Origin: Lachnospiraceae bacterium
GTDB taxonomy: Bacteria > Bacillota > Clostridia > Lachnospirales > Lachnospiraceae
Assembly (NCBI GenBank): GCA_015056925.1
Contig: SVFJ01000029.1
Coordinates: forward strand, 1-32,522
DNA length: 32,522 bases
Reading direction: 5' to 3'
The position numbers and the translations under genes were made by a program. The notes under the pieces are model-generated. The model was not told where the DNA came from, searched no databases, and saw only the letters and a list, made by a program, of their open reading frames with translations. Shown here in pieces: positions 10,045 to 21,365 of this stretch (within the stretch, counting starts at the first letter, position 1; every line of letters starts with the position of its first letter).

Positions 10045-10076
10045 AAAAGAAGGAGCAGCCTGCGCTGCCCCTTCTT
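10045..10076 (-). terminator. Terminator after dnaJ
   Basis: The arms 10047-10059 and 10064-10076 pair over 13 bp (one G-U on the minus strand) with a 4-base loop, followed on the minus strand by TTTTGTT. The upstream arm reaches the dnaJ stop codon, so the operon ends here. Confidence 0.8.
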
Positions 10077-11254
10077 TAAAATTTATCGAAGAACTTTTTC
10101 TTCTTATCTTTTTTCTCTTCGCCGTTATCCTTGTTCTCCATGTTTTTTACCATTTCAAGTGAATTACCGGTTTCCTTGTCAAATTTTCTAAGAAGCTCTT
10201 TTGCTTCGCTTGAAAGCTTCTCTGGTACCTGTACCACAAGTGTAACATAGTGGTCACCACGAACCTCTTTATTTCTAAGAGATGGAACACCCTTACCACG
10301 AAGTCTGACACGTGTATCTGTCTGTGTACCAGCCTTCACATCATACACTACCTTACCATCTACAGTATCAATCAGAATCTCTCCACCAAGAGCTGCTACT
10401 GCATAAGAAATCGGCACTGTAGAGAAGATATTCATATCCTGTCTCTGGAAAATCGGATGTCTGTCAACTACAACCTCAACAAGTAAGTCTCCTCTTGGTC
10501 CGCCATGTGTTCCTGGCTCACCTTTATCACGAATTCTTACACTCTGTCCGTTATCAATTCCGGCAGGAATAGATACCTGAATCTTCTTGCGTGCTGAAAT
10601 ATAACCGCTTCCATGACAATCAGGACACTTCTCCTTAACCATCTTACCGGTACCGCCACAATCAGGACATGCCTGCGCATTACGAATGGTACCAAACGGA
10701 GTAGAATGCTGTGTCACTACCTGACCACGGCCGCCACATCTCGTACATGTCTCAGGTGATGTTCCCGGCTTAGCACCATTACCACCACAAGTCTTACATG
10801 TATCCTTAAGATTAAGGTCTAATTCCTTCTCCACACCAAATACTGCCTCTTCAAAAGAAATGCGCACGCTGGTACGAAGGTTGGCCCCCTTCATTGGGCC
10901 ATTATTATAGCTTGATGACCTTCTGCCGCCGCCAAAGAAATCACCAAAAATATCGCCAAAGATATCAGAGAAATCAGCTCCTCCAAAATCAAAGCCACCA
11001 AAACCACCACCGGCTCCGCCGCCTTCAAATGCAGAATGTCCGAACTGGTCGTACTGACGTCTCTTATCCGCATCACTAAGTATTGCATACGCTTCTGAAG
11101 CTTCCTTAAACTTCTTCTCAGCCTCGGCATCTCCAGGGTTCATATCCGGATGATACTTCTTTGCTAACTGTCTATATGCCTTTTTAATAGTGGCATCATC
11201 AGCGCCTCTTTCAACGCCTAGCACCTCATAATAATCTCTCTTCTGCTCTGCCAT
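10076..11254 (-). CDS. dnaJ: Chaperone protein DnaJ (Hsp40)
   Basis: Co-chaperone of DnaK that stimulates its ATPase and hands over unfolded clients in the cytoplasm. The 392-residue protein has the full type I layout. The J domain has HPD at residues 35-37. A Gly/Phe-rich region follows at about 75-125. Four zinc-binding CxxCxGxG repeats ([32 protein letters not shown]) lie at about 150-215. Then come the substrate-binding C-terminal domains and a Lys-rich tail. It is the last gene of the hrcA-grpE-dnaK-dnaJ cluster. A 173-base gap from dnaK contains a long hairpin and a short terminator, so it is probably made in lower amount than DnaK. Confidence 0.98.
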   Translation of the reverse strand: MAEQKRDYYEVLGVERGADDATIKKAYRQLAKKYHPDMNPGDAEAEKKFKEASEAYAILSDADKRRQYDQFGHSAFEGGGAGGGFGGFDFGGADFSDIFGDIFGDFFGGGRRSSSYNNGPMKGANLRTSVRISFEEAVFGVEKELDLNLKDTCKTCGGNGAKPGTSPETCTRCGGRGQVVTQHSTPFGTIRNAQACPDCGGTGKMVKEKCPDCHGSGYISARKKIQVSIPAGIDNGQSVRIRDKGEPGTHGGPRGDLLVEVVVDRHPIFQRQDMNIFSTVPISYAVAALGGEILIDTVDGKVVYDVKAGTQTDTRVRLRGKGVPSLRNKEVRGDHYVTLVVQVPEKLSSEAKELLRKFDKETGNSLEMVKNMENKDNGEEKKDKKKKFFDKF

Positions 11255-11283
11255 TATTTATCAACCTTTCAATTCAGATAACG

Positions 11284-11302
11284 AAAAATGCCCTATGGGC
11301 AT
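11284..11302 (-). terminator. Short terminator or attenuator between dnaK and dnaJ
   Basis: ATGCCC and GGGCAT (11288-11302) pair on the minus strand with a 3-base loop, followed by TTTTT (11284-11288). It lies about 30 bases before the dnaJ start. Partial termination would lower dnaJ relative to dnaK. The stem is only 6 bp, so it may be leaky. Confidence 0.5.
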
Positions 11303-11366
11303 TCTCCAAGCATAAAACTCAGTATTTCTTGGTGCTGTTTCTTGCACTTTAGAAATCACTCTTCTT

Positions 11367-11426
11367 ACACATAACTTAGAACTTCCGGGTACGGTACCTC
11401 CCGTACCCTAGAAGTTCTTTATGTGT
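11367..11426 (-). other. Very strong hairpin directly after the dnaK stop codon
   Basis: Three helical segments of 8 bp each stack into one stem: 11367-11374 with 11419-11426, 11378-11385 with 11411-11418, and 11387-11394 with 11401-11408. The apical loop is six bases (TACCTC), with a 3-base bulge and a small internal loop. The stem begins one base after the dnaK stop codon and has no T-run behind it. It is therefore more likely an mRNA 3' stabiliser or processing site than a terminator. Confidence 0.75.
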
Positions 11427-11427
11427 T

Positions 11428-13305
<1,878 letters not shown>

Positions 13306-13338
13306 CTATTATTAAACAAAATAAATTACTCTTTAAAA

Positions 13339-13944
13339 CTAAGATACTACTGCTACCATACTATATCTAATAACAGTATCTCTGTAAGTATAGCCTCTTT
13401 GTAACTCCTGTGCGATAACGCCTGACTCATACTCCTCACTCTCAACCTGCATCACTGCATTATGAAGATTCGGGTCAAACTCACAACCAACTGCTTCAAT
13501 CGCCTTAACATCCAACTTCTCAAGCTCTGTCATCATCTGCTTGTAAACCATGTTCATGCCTTCTGCAAACGGCTGCTTAAGCTCTTCCTCTGAAAGTGCT
13601 CCCAAGCCTCTCTCAAAGTTATCAACAACCGGAAGAATCTTCTCAATCACGCTTCTTGCACCAGTCTCGAACATTGCTGCCTTTTCCTTCTCGGTACGCT
13701 TTCTGAAGTTATCAAACTCTGCCATCTGACGCTTTACTCTGTCTTCAAGCTCATCAACCTTCTCCTGAAGCTTATTCTCTTTATCCTTCTTCTCAGCCTT
13801 TAGCTTCTTCTTCTCGGACTTCTTATCCGCTCCCTTAGAATCCTGCTCTGTATTCTCTGTCTCACTTGCTGTCTCTTCTGTATCGATTACGGATTCGTCC
13901 TGGGTGGTTTCTTCTTCTAAAATCTGTTCCTTATTCTCTTCCAC
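13339..13944 (-). CDS. grpE: Nucleotide exchange factor GrpE
   Basis: Releases ADP from DnaK so that the chaperone cycle can continue. Of its 201 residues, the first 55 are acidic and low in complexity. A Lys/Glu-rich coiled coil (about 45-100) comes next, then the family core with the FDNFRKRTEKE and PVVDNFERGL segments and the C-terminal beta domain. It sits 18 bases after hrcA and 45 bases before dnaK, so it is cotranscribed with both. Confidence 0.97.
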   Translation of the reverse strand: MEENKEQILEEETTQDESVIDTEETASETENTEQDSKGADKKSEKKKLKAEKKDKENKLQEKVDELEDRVKRQMAEFDNFRKRTEKEKAAMFETGARSVIEKILPVVDNFERGLGALSEEELKQPFAEGMNMVYKQMMTELEKLDVKAIEAVGCEFDPNLHNAVMQVESEEYESGVIAQELQRGYTYRDTVIRYSMVAVVS

Positions 13945-13962
13945 TCTTTCCCGTTCCTTTCT

Positions 13963-15021
13963 CTAATCCTTTTTATACAAAGTATCCAACTGACTCTTCA
14001 TCGTCTTGAGGGTACTTATTACCTTATCATAATCCATTCGTCTCGGACCGATGATTCCTATCGTTCCCTTCACACCCTCTTCAAGCTCATATGTTGCAGT
14101 TACCACACTGCAATCCTTCATGGTCTGAATCGGTGTCTCATTACCAATGTAAACCTGAATACCGGTTCCATTCTCATCTGTAAGCGTTTCCTGTACCAGC
14201 TCATTCAAAAGCTGCTTCTCTTCAAAGGTTGTGATTAACTCACTGGCTCTTTGCTGGTCCGCCAACTCAGGATACTTGAAAATATTGTTCGTTCCACTGG
14301 TATAAATCTCAATATCCTCGTCATTCTGCAAGGCTTCCGAAATCGTATCCAATATCGCCGAAACAATATCATCATAAATACCTGCCTGCTGCTTAAGCTT
14401 TGAAATCATCGCCAGATTAATCTCTTCAATACGCAATCCGTTCAGATTCGTATTCAATAGAAGATTCAGCTTCCAAATCGCTTCATCATCCAACACATCA
14501 TTCACAGGAATCATATGATTCTTAATTACATTCCCCTCGATTACTACCGTAATCAAAAGCTGTCTCTCATCCAGCTTGGAAATCTGTAGGAACTTCAAAC
14601 GATTCCCCTTCATCTGCGGTGCTGAAATCATCGTCGCATAATTGGTATTCACTGCAAGCATCTTAGCAACCTGCTTCAGTATCGCTTCCATCTTATCCTC
14701 TCTCTCAAGAAGAAGCTTCTGCATATCCTTGACTTCCTGCGTTGCCTGACTAAGCTGTTCTTCCTTCTCCTGCATCATCCTGTCAACATATAAGCGATAG
14801 CCCTTATCTGATGGAATGCGTCCGGCAGAGGTATGCGGCTGTATAATATAACCTAGCTCCTCTAAGTCTGCCATCTCATTACGAATCGTGGCTGAACTTA
14901 AGTTCAAGTCTGTATACTTCGAAATGGTTCGGCTTCCTACCGGCTCTCCTGTCTCCAAATAATTACGGATAATGGCCTGTAGAATTTTCAATTTACGTTC
15001 ATCTAATTCCAAACGGGTCAC
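13963..15021 (-). CDS. hrcA: Heat-shock repressor HrcA
   Basis: Repressor of class I heat-shock genes; it binds the CIRCE operator and depends on GroEL in well-studied species. The 352-residue protein has an N-terminal winged helix (about 5-75; SSATIRNEMADLEELGY is the recognition part) and the family signature PHTSAGRIPSDKGYRLYVD right after it. The dimerisation and GAF-like regions follow. It is the first gene behind the CIRCE site, 24 bases downstream, so it controls its own operon. Confidence 0.98.
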   Translation of the reverse strand: MTRLELDERKLKILQAIIRNYLETGEPVGSRTISKYTDLNLSSATIRNEMADLEELGYIIQPHTSAGRIPSDKGYRLYVDRMMQEKEEQLSQATQEVKDMQKLLLEREDKMEAILKQVAKMLAVNTNYATMISAPQMKGNRLKFLQISKLDERQLLITVVIEGNVIKNHMIPVNDVLDDEAIWKLNLLLNTNLNGLRIEEINLAMISKLKQQAGIYDDIVSAILDTISEALQNDEDIEIYTSGTNNIFKYPELADQQRASELITTFEEKQLLNELVQETLTDENGTGIQVYIGNETPIQTMKDCSVVTATYELEEGVKGTIGIIGPRRMDYDKVISTLKTMKSQLDTLYKKD

Positions 15022-15044
15022 TTCCTTTCTCTTCGAATCAGGTT

Positions 15045-15073
15045 GTTAGCACTCATTCAATTAGAGTGCTAAC
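15045..15073. promoter_or_regulatory. CIRCE operator
   Basis: TTAGCACTC (15046-15054), nine bases, then GAGTGCTAA (15064-15072) is a perfect match to CIRCE. One more G-C pair extends each arm to 10 bp. It lies between the promoter region and hrcA, the classical place for HrcA repression. Confidence 0.97.
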
Positions 15074-15081
15074 ATTTACAA

Positions 15082-15115
15082 GTATTAGGTTACTACTTAT
15101 CGTTTTTATTGTCAA
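15082..15115 (-). promoter_or_regulatory. Promoter region of the hrcA operon
   Basis: A perfect -35 box TTGACA lies at 15110-15115 on the minus strand. The -10 box is less clear. TAACCT (15087-15092) has the right 17-base spacing but matches poorly. TAATAC (15082-15087) matches better but is 22 bases away. Confidence 0.5.
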
Positions 15116-15154
15116 CAATCTTTTCTGGAATTATTTATTAAATAAAAATAAACA

Positions 15155-15194
15155 TAAAATTAAGCCAGTGATATCATATTTGAAATCACTGGCT
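15155..15194 (-). terminator. Terminator after the GH2 gene
   Basis: The arms 15163-15172 and 15185-15194 form a perfect 10-bp stem with a 12-base loop, followed on the minus strand by TTAATTTTATG. It lies five bases after the GH2 stop codon and insulates the hrcA operon from the sugar locus. Confidence 0.8.
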
Positions 15195-15199
15195 TATTC

Positions 15200-17650
15200 T
15201 TATTTTCTTACCTCAATCAACAATTCTGCCTCCTGCAATCCCTCTCCGGTTATCCGTAGCTTCATCTGTCCTACAGACTTTCCTGCCTGTACCACCACAA
15301 ACATCATTCCATGAAAAGCACTGTGTTCTGTGTCCTTCCACATTTCATGGCAATCCGGTCGTCCGTTATCAATGCCGAGCAATTTAGCATCTCCCGTCAA
15401 AGAAACCTGCAGCTTATGATTGGCAGTAGGAACCAGCCTGCCCTCTTTATCAACAATACGCACCTCTATCTGTGCAATATCTCTGTCATCTGCTTTCAAC
15501 ACTGCAACATCAGAATTTAGTTGTGTTGCATGCGCCTCGCCCGCTGTTTCTACCACATAGCGGCACGCTTCCTTTCCATCATGATAACCAATTACCTCAA
15601 GTTTTCCCGGCACATATGGCACATCCCAACTCAAAAACAAATCATCTGTATTTGTAGGACGCTTCATTCTATCAAAATGACCATATGTCTCTGTCATACC
15701 ATAGCACGGAAATCCCTTTGACTTCATACCATAAGACTTACCATTTACAAAGAGCTCTGCATCCTCGCAGGTTGTATAGCAAAGCACCGGTATTACCTTC
15801 CCTTCTTCTATCGGGAGATTCCAATGCGGGCAAAGATAAGCAAAGTGCTCCTCCCTATTCCATATACTCTTATAGAAATAGAAGGCATCCTTTTCAAAGC
15901 CACAGGTATCTAAACATCCGCATGCCGCAGAACGCCTTGGCCAATGAGCCTCTCCCAAATAATCAATACCTGTCCACATATAATCTCCTGCAACGAAATC
16001 GTGGGTCATAGTATAACGTAAAAGCTTTCCTGCTGCCACCGATGCCGAATAATACGGCCTGTACCAAAAATCCTTGGTGTTATGCTCAAAGATATATTCT
16101 CCCCGCACATAACCGGCAGATGGATTTTCCGAACCAATCACACAACGTTGCGGATATTTCTCATGGTCTTCATCATAAAAGCTCTCTGCTCTTTTTCTCC
16201 ACCTTCCCACATAATTGTATCCCACAACATCCAGTTCTTCCAAAAACTCCTGCCGTGCCTTTCTTGGCTCTGCCACAATCTGGTCATTGGCCTGCGTGAT
16301 ACATCTTGACGGGTCGATTACATGACAAATATCCTTGAGCCGTCTTACAATGAATTCGCCGCCCGCAACAACCTGCTCCGGCACCTCGTTTCCAATACTC
16401 CACAATATAATAGACGGATGATTGCGGTCACGGTATAGCATTGTTTTCAAATCCCATTCATGACATTCTTTAAAATACATGGAATATCCATAGCTGCCAT
16501 GTGTGTTGGTACCTGTTTCTTTTAGTTTCATATGCTCCCATTCATCAAACGCCTCATCCATAACCATAATACCCAGTTCATCACACAAATCCAACAATAC
16601 CGTATCCGGAGGATTATGCGCACAACGAATGGAATTTACACCCATATCCTTTAGTTTTCTCAAACGACGCTCCCAAATTGCTTTCGGAACCGCTGCCCCC
16701 ACACAGCCTCCGTCATGGTGTAAGCATACGCCATTTATCTTTACTTGTTTTCCATTTAATAAGAAACCTTTATTATGATGAAAGGCAATCTCTCGAATAC
16801 CTATTTTTTCCTCTCTTATCTCCAGACATTCCTCACCTTGCCAGAGGGACAATTGCAAACGATATAAGTCCGGTGTCTTTGGCGACCACAAACAAGGCTT
16901 ATCCACACTCATCTCAAATGTGCATGTATTTGTCCACACGTTTCGTGTCTCGCCCATATCTTTACCATCTCTGACAGGCGCTTCACAATCCCCCATCTGC
17001 CATTCCCCGCGTACAGTCTTTTCCGCCTCTAAAATCGTTGAACCATCCGGACTTTCCAGTTTATATCGTATACACGTCGGCTGATTTTCAAGTGCGGTCT
17101 CACTATGCAATACAAGCTCTGCCTTTATGTCCGCTTTATCCTCTGTTACTTCTGTCACAAAATATGTCCCGTATCTTGCAATATGAACCAAGCGCCTTGT
17201 TTCCAACCACACATTACGGGTAATTCCCGAACCCGAATACCATCTGGAACCAGGCTGTTTAGAATTATCCACAACTACCAATATTTTATTGTCCTTATCA
17301 TTTACTACATCTGTAACATCAATTTCAAAGGGTGTATAACCATAAATATGTCCACCCACATAGCTTCCATTTACATAGATGGAAGAATTCATATAAACTC
17401 CTTCAAAATACAGAAGGGCACGCTCTCCTTCTCTTCTCTCTACATCAAAGCAACTATAATACCAGCCAATTCCTGCCTTTACATATCCGCCGGAACCATT
17501 CGTGTCTGCCTTTTCATCAACAGGATATTCCGTACTCCAATCATGAGGAAGCTGTACCCCTCTCCAATCATATGCATCCAAAGCACCCATATCAGGTTCT
17601 GTACTTTCTCCTAGTCGAAATTTCCAATTATCATATAATCGCATTCTCAT
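15200..17650 (-). CDS. Glycoside hydrolase family 2, beta-galactosidase-like
   Basis: An 816-residue exo-glycosidase without a signal peptide, so it acts in the cytoplasm on imported oligosaccharides. The order is GH2 sugar-binding jelly roll (about 1-165), Ig-like domain (about 170-290), TIM barrel (about 295-600) and C-terminal beta domains with a DUF4982-like ELFVNGKS segment. The acid/base is E422 in WSIGNEVPEQ and the likely nucleophile is E508 in GSENPS. Beta-galactosidase is the best guess; beta-glucuronidase or another GH2 activity cannot be excluded. The gene starts two bases after the lacI stop codon, with its AAGGGG ribosome site inside the end of lacI, so the two are translationally coupled. 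ATG AGA ATG gives two possible starts two codons apart. Confidence 0.9.
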   Translation of the reverse strand: MRMRLYDNWKFRLGESTEPDMGALDAYDWRGVQLPHDWSTEYPVDEKADTNGSGGYVKAGIGWYYSCFDVERREGERALLYFEGVYMNSSIYVNGSYVGGHIYGYTPFEIDVTDVVNDKDNKILVVVDNSKQPGSRWYSGSGITRNVWLETRRLVHIARYGTYFVTEVTEDKADIKAELVLHSETALENQPTCIRYKLESPDGSTILEAEKTVRGEWQMGDCEAPVRDGKDMGETRNVWTNTCTFEMSVDKPCLWSPKTPDLYRLQLSLWQGEECLEIREEKIGIREIAFHHNKGFLLNGKQVKINGVCLHHDGGCVGAAVPKAIWERRLRKLKDMGVNSIRCAHNPPDTVLLDLCDELGIMVMDEAFDEWEHMKLKETGTNTHGSYGYSMYFKECHEWDLKTMLYRDRNHPSIILWSIGNEVPEQVVAGGEFIVRRLKDICHVIDPSRCITQANDQIVAEPRKARQEFLEELDVVGYNYVGRWRKRAESFYDEDHEKYPQRCVIGSENPSAGYVRGEYIFEHNTKDFWYRPYYSASVAAGKLLRYTMTHDFVAGDYMWTGIDYLGEAHWPRRSAACGCLDTCGFEKDAFYFYKSIWNREEHFAYLCPHWNLPIEEGKVIPVLCYTTCEDAELFVNGKSYGMKSKGFPCYGMTETYGHFDRMKRPTNTDDLFLSWDVPYVPGKLEVIGYHDGKEACRYVVETAGEAHATQLNSDVAVLKADDRDIAQIEVRIVDKEGRLVPTANHKLQVSLTGDAKLLGIDNGRPDCHEMWKDTEHSAFHGMMFVVVQAGKSVGQMKLRITGEGLQEAELLIEVRK

Positions 17651-17652
17651 TT

Positions 17653-18660
17653 CTAATTCCCCTTTCGGAAACCTTTTGTTGATTTACGTACCAGAATCTC
17701 ATAATCAATCTTCGTTCTGTCCTGATACTCCTTACCGATAAGACGATGAATCACCTGCTTGCATATCGCATTTCCTACCTTCTTTGCAGATATATTCACA
17801 GTTGTAACCGCCGGTGTAAAGCAGTTCAAATTTGAACTGTTATACAAAGACGCAACCGCAATATCCTTCGGAATCCGATAGCCTTCCGCCTGAAGATTCG
17901 ACATCAGTCTCGTGCAGATAACGTCATCCCCACACACTACACATTCTATTTTTTGTGCTATCAAATCATTAATCACTGCATCTACTGCATCTACACTCAG
18001 AAAATTTGTATAATAAATCTGCCTGCTCTTATCAATTCCATTCTTTTCCAATGCCTTGCAGAAGCCTTTATACCTGCTTTTATTTACAATATAATCAAAA
18101 GTCTCTGTGATAAATGCAAACTTACGATATCCTTCTCCTATTAAATAGGAAGTCAGCATTTCCGAAGCCTCTTCATTATCAATATCTACCTGTATAATAC
18201 CATCATACTCTGAATCGCCGGTAAGTCCAATCAGAAAATCCTGTTCCTTCAAATAACGTACTGCCTTATCTTCCTCCAGGCTTCGTGTCAGAATAATCGC
18301 ATCAACCTTCTTCTTTTCCACCAATGCCTGAATCCCTGAAATATCATTTGTTGTCGCTGTCGCAATTACAACATCATAATCCATAATTGCCGCTGTTTCA
18401 CAGATACCCAAAATACACTCCTGAAAATATGGCTCATTGCTGATATATACATCTGCCGGCAGAACAACACCCAAATTTCCCGTCCTCGTTTTTGCTTCTT
18501 GCTTTTGCAGCATTCTCTGCTCATTTATAAAATTTAAGATTTTATTTCTGGTTTCCTCACCAATTCTCCCCTTACCGCTCACAGCACGAGAAACAGTGGT
18601 GACTGATACCCCAAGTTCTTTTGCAATTTCCGTTATTGTCACAGCGTTGTTTCCTTTCAC
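17653..18660 (-). CDS. LacI-family transcriptional regulator
   Basis: Sugar-responsive DNA-binding regulator. The N-terminal LacI helix-turn-helix (ITEIAKELGVSVTTVSRAVSGKG, in two parts around VS) covers about residues 9-32, and a periplasmic-binding-protein-like effector domain follows to the end at 335. Two GTG starts are possible. The one at 18660 has GGAG eight bases upstream. The one at 18642 gives the usual family start (VTITEIA) and has AAAGGA in front. It is probably expressed by read-through from the transport genes and is coupled to the GH2 gene. Its likely targets are the TTGCGCAA palindromes around the promoter at 22427-22455, which is an inference. Confidence 0.93.
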   Translation of the reverse strand: MKGNNAVTITEIAKELGVSVTTVSRAVSGKGRIGEETRNKILNFINEQRMLQKQEAKTRTGNLGVVLPADVYISNEPYFQECILGICETAAIMDYDVVIATATTNDISGIQALVEKKKVDAIILTRSLEEDKAVRYLKEQDFLIGLTGDSEYDGIIQVDIDNEEASEMLTSYLIGEGYRKFAFITETFDYIVNKSRYKGFCKALEKNGIDKSRQIYYTNFLSVDAVDAVINDLIAQKIECVVCGDDVICTRLMSNLQAEGYRIPKDIAVASLYNSSNLNCFTPAVTTVNISAKKVGNAICKQVIHRLIGKEYQDRTKIDYEILVRKSTKGFRKGN

Positions 18661-18675
18661 TTAGCTTTCTCCAAC

Positions 18676-18699
18676 AAAAGCTGACCCTATGGGCCAGCT
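18676..18699 (-). terminator. Internal terminator between solute-binding gene and lacI
   Basis: AGCTGGCCC and GGGTCAGCT pair on the minus strand over 9 bp (one G-U) with a 3-base loop, followed by TTTTG. Only about 15 bases separate it from the lacI start, leaving no room for a promoter. lacI and GH2 therefore depend on read-through or on a promoter inside the upstream gene. Confidence 0.7.
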
Positions 18700-18729
18700 C
18701 CTGTCGTCATTATTCATGATATATATTAC

Positions 18730-20334
18730 TTAGCGTGTAGCATACCATGCATCATACTGCGCATAGAATTCATCATATACATTCTGTAAGCCAGCATCGT
18801 AGCACTTCTGAATCATTTCATCCAATGTTGCATCTACATCATCAACAAGGCCTAATTCAATCATAGGAACATAATCATTCAATACTGCGTTCACTGCTGC
18901 TGTATATGCTGAAACGTTTGTATCATCGAATACGAAAGTAATGGTTGGATTCATCTTTACTCTTGCATCCCATGCATCTGCAATTGCTTTCTCACGCTCA
19001 GGAGTTCCTGCCTGCTGTAAGTTACCATTCTTGATTGCCCAAGAAGCAGAAACTGTCATGTTTGGATATTCTGTTGCCTTTTCCAAAGCTGTGTAGTATC
19101 CATCTGCATCCATGCTGTAGTGCTCACCCTCAATACCAATACAGATTAATGAATTCAAATAAGTATCACACTTAATCAAATCAAGTACCATAGCTGCACG
19201 CTCAGGATTTGCTGAACCTGCTGCAATTGCCATATCATTGTTAGAATATGCCTCAGCACCTACCAGATTATTGGTTGTAAGGTCATATGCCGTACATGCT
19301 ACACCTTCTGTCTTCTCAGCCTGCTTCATATATGTAAATACGGAAGCATTCCAAGCAATAGAAGCACCCTGAAGGTTACCAAATGCATCATCATCTGTTA
19401 CTGTGTTTGTTAATGCGCCACGGCTCCAGCAGCCTGCATCAGCCATTTCCTTCATATCCTTTGCATATGCTCTAAAAGAATCAAACTCATATGCCATCTT
19501 AATATCTTCCTTAGTAGGAAGCTCGCCTGTGTACTCATACATCATGTCTAAGTAGTTGCTGTCCAATGCCAGGAATGTGTCTGTCTGCTGACGATATACA
19601 TCCCATAACTCGTTGTTATCACCGCATGCCGCTAATGCATAGATACCACTATCAGGTGTTTCCTTCTCTGCAATTGTAAGCATATACTGCTTATAGTCAT
19701 CCCAGTTTGCCAGTGGAGCAATTCCATACTTGTCCATCAAATCCTGACGAACTGCTACAATTTTACCCATTGACTGCGCCTGGTTAGAAGGAACAGCTAT
19801 TGTCTTTCCTGAGATAGTTGTCTCATCCCAGCTTTCTTTCGCCTGATACTTATTGGTCAAAGGCATTGCTCTTGCAATGAAATCATCTGTTAACTCATAG
19901 AATGAACCTTTTGCTGCCTCTGTATACATATAACACCAAGGTGCAGTAAAGATTAAATCAACCTCCTCACCACCTGCAAGTACCAATGAGTACATTGTCT
20001 GGTAATCAGACCAGCTCATAAATGTAACATCAAGATTCGTATTAAACGGCTCCAAATAGTCGTTGATTAATCCAAGAACCTTATCCCAATCATTTGGTGT
20101 ATCACCGATAAGATACATGTTAACTGTATAATCTTTTTTCAAATCAATCCCTGCATAATACTCCGGTAATGCTTTTACTTCTACGCCTCTTTCAATTGCA
20201 TCCGGAAGCCCCTCTAAAGATACAGTTGAAGCTCCTGCATCAGATGAAGATGTAGTTGTTGAATTACCACATCCTGTTAATGTAGATGCCAGCATACATG
20301 AAGCAAGCATCAATGCTAAAGTTTTTCTTTTCAT
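18730..20334 (-). CDS. Sugar ABC transporter solute-binding lipoprotein (LplA/YtcQ type)
   Basis: Captures oligosaccharides at the cell surface for the two permeases encoded just upstream. The 534-residue protein has a lipoprotein signal peptide with lipobox LTGC (lipid-bearing Cys22), then a Ser/Thr-rich spacer, and the long CUT1 binding-protein fold. Its ligand cannot be read from the sequence. Relatives in this transporter group take up plant cell-wall oligosaccharides such as rhamnogalacturonan fragments. It is third in the operon, 71 bases after the second permease, with AAGGAGG in front of the ATG. Confidence 0.93.
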   Translation of the reverse strand: MKRKTLALMLASCMLASTLTGCGNSTTTSSSDAGASTVSLEGLPDAIERGVEVKALPEYYAGIDLKKDYTVNMYLIGDTPNDWDKVLGLINDYLEPFNTNLDVTFMSWSDYQTMYSLVLAGGEEVDLIFTAPWCYMYTEAAKGSFYELTDDFIARAMPLTNKYQAKESWDETTISGKTIAVPSNQAQSMGKIVAVRQDLMDKYGIAPLANWDDYKQYMLTIAEKETPDSGIYALAACGDNNELWDVYRQQTDTFLALDSNYLDMMYEYTGELPTKEDIKMAYEFDSFRAYAKDMKEMADAGCWSRGALTNTVTDDDAFGNLQGASIAWNASVFTYMKQAEKTEGVACTAYDLTTNNLVGAEAYSNNDMAIAAGSANPERAAMVLDLIKCDTYLNSLICIGIEGEHYSMDADGYYTALEKATEYPNMTVSASWAIKNGNLQQAGTPEREKAIADAWDARVKMNPTITFVFDDTNVSAYTAAVNAVLNDYVPMIELGLVDDVDATLDEMIQKCYDAGLQNVYDEFYAQYDAWYATR

Positions 20335-20405
20335 GATATAATCCTCCTTTTTCTATGTTATGAAGCCACCTTCCAAGCTTCCAACATTCCACATTGTTTT
20401 ATTTC

Positions 20406-21338
20406 CTACCCCTTTACAGCACCAATTGTCAGACCTTTTACGAAATAACGCTGAACAAACGGATATAACAATACGATAGGTCCTGTTGCAATAATTGTCA
20501 TAGCCATCTTCATACCCTCTAACGGCACTGACGGAAGAGCAATACCGGATTTCTCAGCTACAATTCTCATCGCTTCAGCACTACCAAGCATTCTCTGTAA
20601 GTAATACTGTAGATTAAACATATTTTCATCTGTCACAAATAACATACAGTTATACCAGTCGTTCCAGTATGCCAAAGCCGAGAACAGACCAAGTGTCGCT
20701 ACAAGAGGCTTACTAAGTGGTAAAATCAGCTTCACAAAGATAACCATGTCATTCGCACCATCTATCTTAGCCGACTCTGTAATTGCATCAGGAATACCAT
20801 TCATAAATGTCTTTGCTATAATCATGTTCCATACTGAAAACATCAATGGCAAAATAAGTGCAAAGTATGTATTCTTCAAATGAAGATAACGAACACACAT
20901 CATATACCACGGCACCAATCCTCCGCTAAACAAAGTCGTAAAGAAGAAGAAGAACGAAAATCCGTTACGCCAAGGGAAGTCTTTACGAGACAACACATAT
21001 CCTGTCATAGTAGCCATAAGCACCGCCAGCACTGTACCGACCACCGTAACACCAATTGTGGTTCCATATGCCTTTAAAATGCTAACAGGATTCTTCAAAC
21101 ACAGCATATAACTCTGTAAATCAAAATCTGTCGGAATAATCGGGTAGCCATTTCGAATCAGAGAAGCCTCTGAAGTAAATGACGCAACGATAATCAGATA
21201 AAACGGTATTACACATACCAATGCAAAAAAGCCGATATAGACATACCCTATAAACTTTACGACCAATGCATCCTTTTGTCGGATTCCTTTTCCTTTTTCC
21301 AGCTCAACAGCATCAAATGTATCTTCCATCATTACCAC
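20406..21338 (-). CDS. Sugar ABC transporter permease (YtcP type)
   Basis: A 310-residue inner-membrane channel subunit of a CUT1 importer. After a short charged N-terminus, six hydrophobic segments are visible. The EAA-type loop, which contacts the ATPase, reads ESAKIDGANDMVIFVKLILP. The C-terminus (QRYFVKGLTIGAVKG) is typical of YtcP-like proteins. It lies 27 bases after the partner permease and is part of the same operon. Confidence 0.95.
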   Translation of the reverse strand: MVMMEDTFDAVELEKGKGIRQKDALVVKFIGYVYIGFFALVCVIPFYLIIVASFTSEASLIRNGYPIIPTDFDLQSYMLCLKNPVSILKAYGTTIGVTVVGTVLAVLMATMTGYVLSRKDFPWRNGFSFFFFFTTLFSGGLVPWYMMCVRYLHLKNTYFALILPLMFSVWNMIIAKTFMNGIPDAITESAKIDGANDMVIFVKLILPLSKPLVATLGLFSALAYWNDWYNCMLFVTDENMFNLQYYLQRMLGSAEAMRIVAEKSGIALPSVPLEGMKMAMTIIATGPIVLLYPFVQRYFVKGLTIGAVKG

Positions 21339-21365
21339 ACCTTTCCTTAATTTCTAACGCTCCCC

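Noticed and set aside
15066-15314. Plus-strand open frame from the hrcA promoter into the GH2 end
   Set aside because: It crosses a terminator and a promoter, has no ribosome site and overlaps a real gene.
17105-17614. Plus-strand open frame of 169 codons inside the GH2 gene
   Set aside because: Composition is that of antisense DNA and the GH2 reading on the other strand is unambiguous.
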